DNA of 64,000 nucleotides from Clavelina lepadiformis (GCF_947623445.1 NC_135244.1:19220860-19284859), one strand, 5' to 3'. Shown: positions 45,434 through 59,106, numbered from the stretch's first letter. Made by a program: numbers and translations. The notes: generated by a model not told the origin, from the sequence alone.

Positions 45434-48400
45434 CTAGGGAAACGCGCTGTTAAAAACCCCGAGTAGATGATTGGTTTTATTAAGCAGTGTTTCGTTAAAT
45501 CTCAATTTCGCTCGAGCTTGCTGCAGCATCGGCCGTAAGTCTGGAGCGTCCTTGAGACAATTGGCATTCCCATTTTTCACCCTGGTCCATTCATGCAGAA
45601 TTTCAACAACCTGAGCGTTCATTAAAAAACCAACGTTACGAAAATATCCAAACCATTTGTAAAATCAAAGTAAGATATTTCAACGTGCGCTATGAAAGAT
45701 TCTACGGTAAATAATTGAGTTTTAAACGCTGCGTATTTTGACAAAACATGCCGTTACCGTAGCAAGTGCCTCGGTTTGTGAATTCATCTTGATGACGTCA
45801 TGTATAATGGACAGCATGACGACATTAGTACTGCAGTTCCCTTCAAGGAGAACCCTCAGAAAGGGATGGGTCTGCGGTTGGAGAGAAGTGCACGGCCACC
45901 TAATTGCAATAACCAATTAATTATGTATGAGGTGAAAATTTAGGACCTTCGTTGGTTATACGAAGTACGGAGAGTGACCTTACCTTGTTAAGTGAAGAGC
46001 TGTCACTTTCTTCAAAGTACTTTTAATGAAAAAGTCTTTTATTCCAATTCTAATAAGACCTAACAAAAACTGTAAAAAGAGTCGGTTACGTACGAGATAC
46101 TGGTTTAAATTAAAAAACTGCAACTAGTAAAGAATTAACGGTACTTTGTGAAGGGAATGAAGTAACGTGATTTCAAAAATTGAGTTTGGTCGCTTGTTTG
46201 TTGACGAAAGGTGAAAAGGATCAAGCATGCAGTGGCCACAAATCCTCGAAATAAAAGAAGGCTTTCCCTGAAACAAACATAAAATAATAAGCAATAATCA
46301 CATCATTAATATATAAATAATAACTAAGAAGTTCATCAAAATCTCGTTCCAACCAAACCCACAAGTGGATTGTACAACCGATAGAAAGCATTTCTACAGT
46401 TTGCTGTCTCAGCATAGTCATAAGCAGTTCAGATGCATCGACGATGTTTACAAACTGGATTATGCACCATTTAACAGAAATGGAAAGAAAATGTGCGAGA
46501 GTTAATGACCCACAAATATTCCAAACCCCACATTCGTTTAAACAATTTCAAATATTCTAGAACATCTCTCGTCAATTGTCGGCACGTTTTCATATTCCTC
46601 AGCGCAACTTACAACAGGTTAGTTTACTGACACGTGCTTTTGTACTGGACTGAACTTATACTAAGTTTGAATGTTTACACTGAATTTTTGAGGTCAAAAT
46701 TGTGTGTTTTTTTCATTCTGAGTGCAAACCAAGAAGTATATAATATGCAACCTTCATCACTTAATAAATTGAGCTCTCGGAGTCAGGCTAAATAATAAAT
46801 AATAATTTATATTTTATAAATAATTTAATAAATAAATAATAATAATTTATAGCCCAAAATAATAATTTATCAAATCACTTCAACTGCCAGGGATGCTCTT
46901 ACCAAGGTGTATAACTGCAGAGAGCAATTCAGAAAAATAGTTCCTAAAACCGAGTATATTTGCAGAAGTGCTTCCTTCCCCATACCAGCTTGCTTTATGA
47001 CCTGCGTGACAGAATCAACAGCTGGTCCAAACCAACGACTTGCCATGTTGTTCCACCTCACTTTGTCCAAGAAATTCTGTGAATACACCACAAGCAAGGT
47101 ACAAAATTTCTTAATAACGAGTTCATTCAATAAAAAAAATGATCGCCGACTCTGCCACATCGAAAATATCCAAATCAATGACATAATACATCCACTAATT
47201 TCTATTAGATCAGCAGTAAGCTAGGCGGTTAAATCTGTTATACCTTAGCATGTTTATGCTTCTCTGACAACGAATGAAGGAAATTTTCAAAAATTAGCTC
47301 GTCGTCTGATGAGCTCATAAAAAGCTTTGCAACATCCAGCTTGGCTATTACACTGTAAGGAAGATAATTTCCAGGGTGAATTTAACCAAAGTATCCTGCC
47401 ACCATGTCGTATTTGCGTCACAATTTTGCACATACTAGTTCAGAGTGTGAAGTGCTTCGTGATTGGGAGGCAAAAGAATATTGCACTTAATCCAGCCTTG
47501 CATTGTTACGTCACAAATGGAAACGGCTGTTGTTGATTTCTTCACTGCTTGCATTGTTTCTGTGTAATCCTTGTTATGCAAATCCTTCACTCTGGCGTCG
47601 GACAGTACAGTGCTAATATACTGACACCTTGTCAAAGGGTTGGCATGTCCATCGCTAGCGAAGTGTTTCCAAACTTCAGTGAATGATATAATTTGTGTGT
47701 TTACTGTCTGGGTCCTAGAAATCACAGAATACTGAAATAAATGTTGTGTTGCAGTTTATAAATCAAGTTCAAGATAAACATTTTTTATTCATTTGTAAGG
47801 TTGTGCGTTAAGCAGCGATGTCAAGGTCCAAAGCAGACACTGAAGCAGACACTTTTAACCCACGGCGTACTTATGCTAATTCATTAATTAATTTAACTAT
47901 TATTATTATGATTAGTAATTATGATTACTGAAAATGCTTTTTGATTGCATGTGCCACTTAAACCCTGTATGCAAGAATTACAAGAGCAAAATTTTGAATT
48001 TGGATTTTGGTGACTTATTTCTTACGAGTGTTATTCTAGAATGTGCCATGTGCGTTGATCTTGCATGTTAAATCATTTATTTAATAAAAATGTGCTAAAA
48101 TTAGAAAAAAATATACTTGTCTTAGCCTGTAAAAAAATTAAAAATAAAATACCTGTTAAAAGGTAGAGTAAGCAAAGTGGCATCACAAGCCACGTCCTTA
48201 ATGGAATCACATAATTGCTGGTCAATGTTACTGCATGAAATTTGCTTTTTAATCCACGGCAGAACCTCACTAATGATTGCAACACAAAAGCCATAGAACG
48301 TTTCTTCAAACAGGTCATTTTTACTTGAACGTAACCTTTGCGGAAAACAAATTTTGCCAAAAAAAGAATAAAAATAGATGCAGTATTAACAAAGTTAAAA

Positions 48401-51400
48401 AAAGATGGGGTTGATCTAAGCCTAAAATTTACACAAAGGTGCACTATGTATGCTTGGTTAGACCATGTAAGCAGCAATTACTTTTTGATAGAAAGATTTT
48501 GATACATGTAGAATACAAAAAGTATTATACCAAAAGAAAATGAAACTGTATATACCTCAGGGTGGAAAAAATCTCTGTAATAAAATTGAAAACACCACCT
48601 TGTTCAGATGGTCCAAGTGCTTCCAAGACGTTAGTTAAACAGCCATGGGGCAAAAGCATTACCTAGAAAGAAGTAATTTTAAGCCTGAAGATCATACCAA
48701 GAAATTGTTATCAAACATAGGGCATTTACAAGCTAAATTTAAAAAGAAAATTACATGTAAAATATATCGAAATTAAACCTGGCCAAGTGTAAATCTTCTG
48801 GACAGCCGCATGACCGAAGCAAACAATTCAAGATAATGTAAGAAAATTTTGTTCACTTCAAACCACTGTTGTTTTTTAATTTCTTTATCACCTATAAGTC
48901 TTAAACAAAACAAAAAAAAACATGAGCGAAATTGTAACAACAGCTGAAAGGATAAACTTACTTACCGACAAACACGGGAAAATATTTTTCCTAATTTTTT
49001 TCCTGTGACATCAAATGAAGTATCCCTTTCCAAACAAGTGAGTGTAACCGCATACAATCCTTAGAAATAATGCAATCTCAATTATAACAACAAGGCAGCA
49101 TTCGTTGAATGCCTGAATCTGTCAACACACCTGTTATAACAAGCTTTTGTTTCCTGTAGTCGTATCTTTCAATTGAACACTGATCAAGAGCTGATATACT
49201 TTGCAGTAAAGCATCTTCAATGAAACGCAAAGGGCAAAAATGCACAATTATTATGACTAGTGAGAAATATCGATGAAGGCCAACTTCATTTAACTGTTTC
49301 ATTGTGGAGGTCTGCAGACGTGAAAAAAGCCTGCAAATTTGATTGCATGTTAGCTACGAATGGCAATGCATTGAATATAAGTTCCTACAAAGTTTATTCA
49401 TGAAATGCTCACTTTGTAAATGATCATTTGTTATTGTTTTTTGCGTTTTATACATACTTTGATTTTTCTGTTGTAGAACTTAATTCACTGTTAGTTATTA
49501 ATTGGCTGTTAACTAGATAACTGTGAAATTAGAACTGCTATTTGTTACTTCCCACCTGTCTTTCAACTGGGACCAGATCTCACCATCATTTTCTCGAAGA
49601 ACAAAATCCAAGACACACAAGAATGCTTGAAAGCTATCTGCAGTAGCTGTTATACTGCTGTGTTCAATCCCGACCTCATTCAGTTCACTCAACCAATCCA
49701 TTACATGGAATTCTTTTTGAGTATATTGCCTTATGCCTGAAGTATTAAATTTAAGATTTGTTATCATTTCGTTAACTCTACAAGCACAATGGTTTGAAAA
49801 AATCAGCCATTACAACTTCCACGCTCCACTGTACAGTTTGGAATTTTTGTTATATTTTTGGTAAAATAGTGATTTAACAATCAAGAAAATAGATTAGAAG
49901 ATAAACAGCGAGAAACTTTATTCACCAGTGAGTGCTTTTGGTTCGAAAACTGACAGCTTGAGGCTGAAGTGGCGCCAAAGAAGGTGAAATGATGCCAATT
50001 CAGTCGACTTCCATTCCGTGCTGACAGTCGAGGCTCTGAGGAGCTTCATAGCAAGCACGTAGCATTTTATGTGGAAAACTAAGACTTCTTCATCACACAG
50101 GCAATGTGATAACGACAACCTCATCAAGCGATTGATTAAATTATGGCAGAGTGGAACATCGTGGCATAATGGCTTCGAAAATTGATGTGTATCGTTAGTT
50201 ATTATTAACCCAAGCCTTGCCTGATACATAGTGCTACATAAAATCATACATGTAGTGTAACTGGCATTCGCAAGTAACCAGATAAGACTTAAAGAATAGA
50301 TTTTCACCAACACACACAAAACACTGAGCTCAGTAAACACTAGGAATGGGACGAGTCGTGTTCGAGTACTCAACCGTGTATTGACATATTTCCAATACTC
50401 GGACTTGAGTATAACCTAATAGGCCTACTAGGAATTATGCATTTTGTTGTTAAATTTAGCATATCACATCTGCACCTGTAGCCAACATAAATTCTAGTTG
50501 TATGAACAAAAAGTCTTAGCTTGTAAGTCACCAGAAATCTACTTAACATATTTTATGGATTCAGTCACGGCTATGATGACCAATTTGTTAACAGTTTTAC
50601 CTGGGAACCTATCCACCACCATGCAAAGGAAAGAGCTGATGCAGTGTCTAAAAACTCAAGATCAGTGCTATAGGTGATGTCAACGGCGTCATTGTTCATT
50701 GTGGCTTGGACACTGGAGTTAATTATAGATGTGATAATGTTCCAAAATTGATTCTTGTCAGTAGTTAAATCCATGCATTTCTTGGTGAGGTTTATGAAGC
50801 ACTCGCATGGATAAGCTTGATTGGCAAGCATAGTTGACCACTTCAAATGCCCTGCAAATTTATGACGAAAGTCATATTTTTGTGCAACACTAAACATATA
50901 TGAACAAATCATTCGTAATCACGTAAAATGAAGTATGCCAGAAACCCAGAAATAGTATCAATAAATTCATGTTTCAAACAGCTTACATTCCTTGAAACAT
51001 ACCATATACACTACTAATGATTTCCTTGAAACAATTGGAGCTAAGTACGGCAGATTCATGTAGAATGCGACTGACAACTTTTACAACCACATCATCACTT
51101 TCAAGAACATTCGTTCCATTGCACTGATAAATCTTCAAATGCATATTAATTACTTTTACTATTAAAGTGTGCTTAAATTATGTGCAATGATTTCTGCATC
51201 TCGTAATCCTCTCAATACCATAAAAACAAAGTGCCGAATGACGTTAAACTAATTCATGTTTTGCAATAATTGTTCATGTGAACAGGTTAAACCTGGGCAT
51301 CACCACAACCAACCTGAATCTTGTCAAACAGCGGAGCTCTTTCACGCAACATATGAGCAATATCCAGGAGCTGGCTATTGACATCACAAAAACAATGAAA

Positions 51401-52578
51401 CCAATCTATCAACTTCATGTTGCTGCAGTTGTGTAATTTTAAAACTTCATCTATGTTTGCAAATAATTTAACAAAAAAGGAATCAGTTAAGAAAGAAACA
51501 AAAAACATTGATTTTTTCACATAAATAGACACTTCGTAAGCTGAACTACACAATCAAATACCTGAAAACCTGTTTTTTATGGATGGGTGATACAAAATTT
51601 TTGGACCATTTCTAACAACAAGAGAGGCTTCTGATGATAAAGACATAAAAAGTTCCAGAAGCTGGCAGAGCAATTCTGTAACATAATACCTATTAGCATT
51701 TATATAAATTAAATCCACATGGCATTAACCATGTTTCATCTCTTACAATAAATGGCAGATATATTTACTATACTATTAAAAATATGATGCACCAGACCTG
51801 TTCATTCAGCTGATATCAATTACAAATTCTACTTTAAAATTGTATATTGTCAAGTGTTGCAAACGATAATGTAAATAGTTTGCAGCTTGTATAGGCTTAA
51901 ATAGTGTAATAAGCGCACACACTGTGAGATGTTAAATGTAGATTTACCTAAACTTTCCAAATCATCTTTGCATTTGCTGCAAAAGGAGCTACATTTCTGA
52001 AACAGATCTTTCAGTACATCGTTTGGTTGGAGAAGAGTGGGCAAAAATCCTCCACATTGTTTCTCCAAACAGAACAAATGCAACTTTGCTATTGCAAATA
52101 TTAAGAAAAAGACAAAAATTTCCACAAATATTTAGTGATCACGTGTGGTAATAACTGAACTAAACAGAGAGGATATAACCAACAGAAGACCAAGAACAAT
52201 ACTTAAAAAATAGCCAACAGTACATGCATATACCTCCGTATATTGTTTCTTCAAAGTCAGAAAAATCGGTCTTGTCTTCAACAGGATTACATGGCTCAGT
52301 CCTAAAAAACAAACATTAATATAGTTCTTAAAAGAGTAATTTAAAGCCTATAAAACTAACATAGGGTAAATACATGATTGTTGCAGAAATCTTTTGAATA
52401 CGTTAAATTGATGTTGCATAAAACTGAACCTTATGCCGATTGTAGTTTCCATAGAACGCAAAACAGTTTTGTTGTGCCTGTGAAGAACTGGTGAGTGACA
52501 AGCAACCAAGTCATTCTCTTTTTCGTCATCAGACAGTGGCGGGGTCATTGACCCATCAAAATTAATCGTATCATCCAT
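45434..52578 (-). CDS. MMS22L: MMS22L homologue, replication-fork repair protein
   Basis: MMS22L works with TONSL to load RAD51 at stalled or broken forks. Seventeen consecutive minus-strand exons join in phase to exactly 908 codons: 52578-52430, 52301-52234, 52088-51948, 51675-51562, 51450-51314, 51123-51003, 50851-50601, 50220-49926, 49736-49556, 49330-49131, 49059-48966, 48899-48779, 48662-48556, 48335-48153, 47714-47436, 47352-47244, 47076-46903. Terminal exons 45871-45758 (THPFLRVLL) and 45610-45434 (to the stop) also fit. Collinear matches to vertebrate MMS22L include DFSDFEETIYG, SFAWWWIGS, AFLCVLDFVL plus IWSQLKDR, STMKQLNEVGLHRYFSL, HLLWRHFSLKLS, IDQQLCDSIKDVACDATLL and MQGWIKC. A candidate exon at about 46454-46325 (LLMTMLRQQTVEML) would fill the gap before 45871, but its 3' junction is unresolved. 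Total is about 1050 aa against about 1240 in human. Similarity is low, so the call rests on order and spacing of many weak matches. Confidence 0.85.
46790..46872. repeat. AATAAT/TTTATA low-complexity tract in an MMS22L intron
   Basis: Reiterated AATAATTTATA and AAATAAATAATAAT units immediately beside the donor of exon 47076-46903. Confidence 0.75.
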
Positions 52579-53689
52579 TTTGCACTGTAATGCAAAGAAC
52601 CTTAGCTCAAACCATTCATTTTTTCACCAAGTAAGCAAATAACAACTAACACAATTTAGAATTCAGTGGCTACACATATTAAGCTAAATGTAAAATAGAA
52701 TCAAAACATAATGTTTAAAAAAGCAAAACACAAAATAAAAGAAAAGCTACAAAGTAAACTCTGAAAAATGTTAGAAATAAAGTACTAAAAATACTAATAA
52801 TACCTAATGATATAAACTCATTAAAGTGATTATTTTACTGTTTGGGTTTAGTGGCAATGTTAGCCATCATTCATTTTTTATTAACTTGTTATTTTAACTA
52901 ATGTACTTTCTAATCTTTTGAGTTTGCTGCTTTTTCCCGCTTGTTGTTTGATCGCTGAGTTATTAATTATGTTATGCCTCTATAATGGTTAGCATAATTG
53001 ATGTGCTGCGAGAAAGATTGTTATGGTAAGATTGTCATAATATCATGTAGGTCAACACAAACGAATCCCTAACCTATTCGTAGTAGCACCAAGTGATAAA
53101 ACTTCAACACAAACTAGTCAAATCATGTGAGCACAATGATGTAATAGCTAAACAAATTGCTGTTTCAAAAATAGTGTTTAAATATCAATTGAGAAAGCAA
53201 AATCATAAGCAAATGACTTTTATTGTAAGGGCTGTTGATCCTAGTTTAGTTTAGTCAGAAAACTAGATCATCTTTTCTTACCAAATACGATAAATGTATA
53301 AGTAATAATGTATTCGGTTTTGCCATTGTTAATATTCGTGTTTGTCTGTGTCGTCCGGTCAGGCGATATCAGGCGAATATATTCAGGTTGAGGTTTGTAT
53401 CGGCACATCTTTAATTAGCATCTTATTTTTTGCTCTCCCACAAGCAATGACAAGAAGTAAACAGTTTCATATGGTAAGCTGGGTCATACAACTCATTCTA
53501 AAAGACAAGGCTATGTTAGGTTTTGAAAATAATAAGTAATTGGGTATGCAACATTGTAACAAGTTGATTTTGGTTATTTTGGGTTTATTTGAAGTTAAAT
53601 TTAGATTAAAAGGTAAACTTAGGGGAGGTTTAGACTTTTGTAAGTTTATGTTCTTTACTTTGTAATCACATTTAGGCCTAGGCAGTGTT
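52579..53689. other. Gene-free region upstream of MMS22L
   Basis: AT-rich, no coding motif. The MMS22L promoter is presumably adjacent to 52579. The plus-strand frame 53342-53539 (65 aa) shows no recognisable feature. Confidence 0.35.
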
Positions 53690-53995
53690 TATTTCATCGG
53701 TTGCTGGTTACCGAATTTGGTAAAAGCTACTTCGGTAAACGAATAGCCAATTACACATGTTGGTACTTTCTTTCATCGGTAAACGGCGGCCGATGAAGTG
53801 GCCATGTATTTTACTGGCCGCCGTTTATTGAAGTAGTAAAAAAAGAAAACGGTAAAGGATAATTACACCAGTCAGTGAACTGGAATGTATGCTAATTTTC
53901 AACTTAAAACAACTTTTTCCAGTGTGTAACTTAAACTAAAACTAATCCCCTATGACACAAACTATCACTTTTTATGATTAAATTACTAAGCCTGT
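53690..53995. mobile_element. Fold-back repeat with CGGTAAACGGCGGCC core, copy 2 (inverted relative to copy 1)
   Basis: Contains CGGTAAACGGCGGCCGATGAAGTGG (about 53777-53801) opposed by TACTGGCCGCCGTTTA (about 53811-53826). The right flank, read in reverse complement, gives TTTAATCATAAAAAGTGATAGTTTGTGTCA, then AGTTTTAGTTTAAG and AAGTTGAAAATTAGC. This parallels the copy at 34.98-35.04 kb (ACTTAATCATGAGAAGTGAAAGTTTGGGTCA ... TTAAGCTGAAAATTAGC), so the two are the same family in opposite orientation. Confidence 0.7.
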
Positions 53996-54924
53996 ATGCT
54001 GCGAATTTAAATAGATACTAAGCCATTTGTCAACATATAGGCCTACTGGTATTTTACATCTAGGCTATTTAACTCAACCGAGAGGACGAGCAAGCTGGCT
54101 GGTTAAGTTAAAACAAACATAAAATACCCTCGCAAAAAATACCAATGTGGATAAAGCCTTCTATTTGGTAGTGTAACTTAAACAGATTTTAATTTATTTT
54201 ATATTTTATAGCCTACTTCATTGAAGATTTATATTTCGCGCAATCTGCTTCTGTTTAGTGCTAGACTAAATGAAGCGTAAGGAGGTAAAGAATTACCCAT
54301 TAGCTCATGCGCTTTAAAGACCATAGAAATCCCAGAAAGAGAGACCACAGAGGTTGATATAAACTTATAAAGACTTTGATGCTACAGTATATCAAAAAAT
54401 TACTCCGTCACTATTAACCATCGGGCATCGGTCCACAATGAAAAGCTTAGTATTTCCGTTTGTTCATGCCGTCCATAGTTCTTGATTGTCCGAATTTTCC
54501 ATCTGAATCGGCATCGTTTACGTAATCAACGTCCGTGTAGACAACTTTTCTAAATTATGAATATTAAATCCCTTTCCTTATCTTTTTCGTATACCAGGCT
54601 GTTGTTTCGGATCTTACTGCAATTGGAATTTTAATACGTGGTGCCCGGATTATTATGATCGAACAAATGGAATCAGAAACATAGTACTCTTTCCCTTGCA
54701 CTTCGTTATATACTGTATATTAGGGTTACCATATTTTCGTGGCCTAAAATCCGGGCACTCTTTAGTGCCCACTAGCGGTTTTTTAAAATGAGGTATGAAC
54801 ACATTGTCTGTCAATATGACGTCACCGTAGCAATGCTTTGCCTATCCATTGTATACCGGAGTGGATTTTTGAACATAGTGTCGTGAATTCACTAGGCTAT
54901 TGGGCTATTTCTGATTTGACCTCT

Positions 54925-54972
54925 GGTGATCTCTAGGCTAGGGTTAGGCTATGGTGATCTCTAGGCTAGGGT
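54925..54972. repeat. Short tandem duplication, 28-bp period
   Basis: GGTGATCTCTAGGCTAGGGT occurs twice, offset by 28 bases. Confidence 0.85.
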
Positions 54973-54980
54973 CTAGGTCA

Positions 54981-55013
54981 GACACGTCGCGTGCCACGTG
55001 TTGGACACCCCTG
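54981..55013. mobile_element. Isolated hAT-like element terminus
   Basis: GCGTGCCACGTGTTGGACACCCCTG resembles in layout the right end of the complete element in NOP16 (GCGGGTTGCACACTCCTG). No matching left end or target duplication was seen, so this is a fragment at best. Confidence 0.45.
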
Positions 55014-56351
55014 ATTTACAGGATTATTCCCGCAATTTTAATTCCCCCAAAATGCCCATCATAAAATTCCGGACATTTGAGCATTTTTTTAAATTCCTCC
55101 CGGACGCAAATTTATTTGTAACGTATGTCGTTGTTTAACTTCAGGTAATGAAGAAACATTGCAAAATACCGGACTGCTCTAATCAATCAATCAACCATAT
55201 TATTTTCGTTAAAAGCGCGGTGGGGATAAAACAATGAAGCCAGTTGCTACCAGCAACGAACAAGGAAAAGTGGCAAAGCCGAAAAGGCTTATAACGTGCT
55301 CAAAAATAATCAAGGTAATAACCGCTGGTAACAACTAACATGGCAACTAAACCTATAATTAGTTAAATCCACAAAACATAAGTTGAAAAAAACCTGGTAA
55401 TTTCGGGCTCAAGGAAGTACTTGACTGGAGTCCAACTTGAGTAATAACTATTAATTTCCCAATACTTGCGTGCGCTTGATTGTTTTTAAAACACTTGAAT
55501 TGGTACTTATTGTTTGTCAATTGTCATGCAGTAGCCCCGTCTATTTGTTAATGCATATTAATATTTCTTAAATAGATTTATCTAACTTTAGCATAAGCAT
55601 ATGGCGATGCATTAGCTACTATGTAGTATTATGACCGACAGTCTATCCAAAATTTTTTGGTAGCCTACCGTCATGATTTTAGTAGCATAGCCTATACTAT
55701 GTATGAAAATAAGTTGAAAGATATTATGAAGTAAGAATGCGATTGATGGTCTCGATCGACAGCGAAAATTGATTAGGCTACAAAGGACTTAAAAATTGCA
55801 GTGTCTGTTGTAAACATGGGATTCTAACACTGACAGAAACGATTTGTTTGATCGGAAATGGGCATTAGCGTAGCGGGGGTGCTGAGATTATTGGACCATG
55901 TCGTCGCAAACCCTTTTTGACGTCACATTTCCAAATGTCAACGAGACGAGCACGCGTTTATTTATACCTATAATATAAAATATACATGCTGGCTTCTTGT
56001 GAAGATGCTTGTGGCGTGAGTTTAATAAATCTCCTTGTTAGGCCTATGACTGATTTTGTTAAAAATGATTAATTTGGCAAGAGCTTATGCAAGTTTCAGT
56101 TGCGCAATAGTAACTTTCGTATTGTGCACGGTAACTTTCGCTCCACACAGTTAATGGCGAAATAAACGATACAATACAATATAGAAGAACACCTGAGGTT
56201 ATTAGACGTCGAATGATGATAAATTGTATAGACTGGATCTATTGAAATGGATTTACAAGTTTTCTGAAAATATTATAATTGGCCTTAGACTTTTATATCC
56301 GTAAGATCGATTTACACGACAAAAAATCAATAACGTTCTTGGATTGTTTGT

Positions 56352-56357
56352 TTTATT
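56352..56357 (-). terminator. PolyA signal (AATAAA on minus) of the C2-domain gene
   Basis: TTTATT on plus, about 60 bases beyond the stop codon of the C2-domain gene. Confidence 0.65.
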
Positions 56358-56415
56358 ACCAACAAAAAATGAACTGTTGAGAAAAGAATGATGGTAATGA
56401 AAAGAATTTTCGTCT

Positions 56416-59106
56416 TCAGCTTTCGCTTGCCATTACGTAGGATGACGTAGATACGTTAGAACAGCTCAGTCTTTCACTGCAGCAAGAAGCGTACTCATCG
56501 TCGCTCTCGAGCTTTAAATTGATGGTGTTGTTACTTCCGCAGCGTTCTATAGCAACTGCCTTTGTTGATGCGAACTTGTATCTTTTATTTTCCCTTGTCT
56601 CCGAGGCATTTAAGGAACTTTCGGAAACGGACAAAACGTTACTTGCGTGATGTAACAATTCGAGACGGTTAGCTTTCAACTTGTCTTTTGGTTTATCGTA
56701 TCTGACGTCAGAAATTCGAGTTAAATTGTGCAACCCCTCTTCCGAGCTTTCAGCCGAACACTTGCTTTTGCTGCTGGATACGGTTATGTTTAGCTTGCTT
56801 CCTACGCCACCTGCTAAACCGGTATCGCTTACGGACTTCGACATTTTGACCCTCGTCGAAATAGATTCTTGCCTCAGATTACTGGAATAAGGCGTTTCTG
56901 TTGATCTGCTTTTATGCTTGCCACTTAAAGCTTTGGTTGAGCTTGACGCAGACATTGACATTTGCTTTAGCGAAAGCAAGACTTCGTATGTATTGTCGTC
57001 ATCAATATCCTCAAACGAAGACAATAATATTTCAGTTGAATTTTGAGGTGTTGTCAGTTTATTCTTCTTATCCTTGCTGGATTGACCTTCTGGTTGTCTG
57101 TTTTTCTCACGGGCATTCTGGACCCACACCTTCCGGTGAAAAGCTCGCAAAGCTTTAGATTCCGGCCATTTTCTTTTCACGGTGTCTTTTTCCGAAAGAC
57201 ATTCGTTCTGGGAAATGGCTTCGTCGCCCGGAAGAGGAATGCGATTGTTTTCACACGCGTCATTTCCTTCATTTTCTGGGTTTGGTGGATGTAAAATGCT
57301 GTGACGTTTATTTAGACCGTTGCATATGGTATAATTTTTTTTAATAATTTCGTCGCTGTCCGCTGTGTTTCCGCACTTGTTGTGGAGATGCCAACTGCTT
57401 TCACAGTGAAAGGGAACACTGATGATCTCTTCGCTTCGTCGGAATTGGGTTTCGGGCATTTTATCGTTCAGAGCTGTAAATGCTTTGACAGCTGAGAGGC
57501 TTAAGCTCCTCTTACATTTGTCAAACTTACGGCTGTTTGAGTTAACTTTCAACGACATTTTTCGATTAACTTTCTTTTTTCTGCTGTAAAGAGATGAATT
57601 GGGTTTTTGCAATGATACGTCATTTTCCTGCAACTTCGGTGTGAAAGCCTGACTGTCAACGTGCTTGGTGCAGCCGTTGCTGTTTAGGCTTGCTGTATTG
57701 TTACCAGGAAGCTGAGAGGAACTTTCCACCTCGCTTTTACCAGAGTTTATGGGAGATGAAGTCGATGCTTCGTCACTGGCTTCTTCTTCCTCTGGCGGTT
57801 GCTTGTTTTGTTCGGGATCTTCTTTTTGGGTGGTTTCGTTTACCTCATTACAGTTCTCCTTTCTTGCTTTTGTGGTGGGAATTATTTTCAGAATTAGTCG
57901 GGCAATCCGCCGAAAAGGCTCTTTCTTGTTCGTCGTTTCTTCGGTGCTAGACCGTTCCGAGAAGGTACGTTTTATCGAACCGTCACAATCCTCGGCGAAC
58001 ATATGTTTAAAGTTGGCATTGTCTGATCGAAGTTTTTGAGCATCATGCGTCCTATTTACGTAATAAGGCATCGTGTGTGAAACGGGACACCCGACCGCAA
58101 AAGACGACCTTGGAAATACCTGTTAGAAAAGGTTAAGCATTTATTAACGACGCTGTTACCGATTTCATGTAGACCTATACTCGAAAAATAGTTGTAAATT
58201 CTTGCAAGCAGAAGAAGTTAACTGCAAGTATATGTGAGTTAACTTTCTGTATAAAGCGGAATTTATGATAGTGCTGGTTGTTTACCTTATACCAGGCCGC
58301 CTCGTACGGGGAGATAAAGTCATGTGACCATATCTCGTCAAGCGATATGTGAATCATTCCGATGAAAGATTTTCCGCGATTGTTTTTGCGTTGAAAGTAC
58401 ACACAGATCTGTGAATCGAACGTGTATTGTTATTGCAACAAAAAAATTTAATAAATTGTAGTACTGCTACATAGCCGACAGTAGAAACAATCTAATATTA
58501 TGTGTAAGCACGACAACCGTCATATGAATTAGTTGTGGTCGGCCACAGAAGGAAACAGACAAACGAAACCATCAGCCATAAATTTATACCTGTAAGATCT
58601 CTTTGGTTTTAGTCACTTCTTGGAAAGCAGAATCATTCGCTGAAGATTTTTCAAACACAAGCAACGCATTGGACAACTCTTTTTGTGCATTAAAAGTCTC
58701 TTGGCCTTTCAAAACTTCGTTTTCGACAGAAAGAAATCCTTTGATTGAGATACCTGTCGATATTGCAACGCAGAAGTTAGACGAAGTTCGTAAAACTAGT
58801 CGAAAAAGCTGGTGCAATTATATTTATATTGTATTATAACAAGTAAAGAAGCCCAGAATGAAATTTATTTAGATAAGTGTTTTTACAATATTGTAAAATG
58901 TAAATCGTAAAGGTCAATATCGTCTTCAAAACTGTCAAAGAGGTATAAAGGGTGAACCAGTAACACTTTGAGTCAAAAATTAAACAGTATCATTCAAAAG
59001 TAAGTTGGCACTTACTAGCATCCAGGCTAGTGGCGGAATTACAATAAGTTTCTTGAAAATCGGCTACATGAACCCGCAGCTCAGTCATGTGATTGTACAT
59101 GTTGAT
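56416..59106 (-). CDS. C2-domain protein, RIM-type C2 with long disordered tail; 5' part not resolved
   Basis: Four minus-strand exons join in phase: 59106-59016, 58753-58590, 58408-58286 and 58119-56416. Together they give a C2-like domain: first strand MTELRVHVADF, then ISIKGFLSVENEVLKG, KEILQICVYF and KSFIGMIHISLDEI, ending AWYKVFPRSSFAVG. The FIG-M-x-x-I-x-LDE-I and WYKxFPxSS pattern is that of the C-terminal C2B domain of RIM active-zone proteins (GxWYKLFPxSS). The usual Ca2+-binding Asp residues are not evident, as in RIM C2B. After it comes a 550-residue Ser/Lys/Asn/Glu-rich tail with no domain, far longer than in RIM. Upstream exons must exist beyond 59106, but none was confirmed. It could instead be another tandem-C2 protein, so no symbol is given. 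Confidence 0.6.

Larger units (their letters stand above)
53996..56351. other. Gene-free region with repeat fragments
   Basis: No gene recognised. Fragments: a 20-bp direct repeat GGTGATCTCTAGGCTAGGGT at 54925-54944 and 54953-54972; a hAT-like terminus GTGTTGGACACCCCTG ending near 55013; CCGGG/CCGGAC-containing stretches near 54750 and 55070 that look like old transposon sequence. Confidence 0.4.

Noticed and set aside
48073-48477. 134-codon minus-strand frame with hydrophobic composition
   Set aside because: The MMS22L exon 48335-48153 is in a different frame with clear family similarity; this one is a shadow.
54720-55100. Possible complete transposon starting TTAGGGTTACCATATTTT
   Set aside because: No inverted counterpart or target duplication could be found; kept only as repeat-like sequence.
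57690-58039. Plus-strand frames opposite the C2-domain gene's last exon
   Set aside because: Antisense shadows of Ser/Glu-rich coding sequence; no start context or motif.
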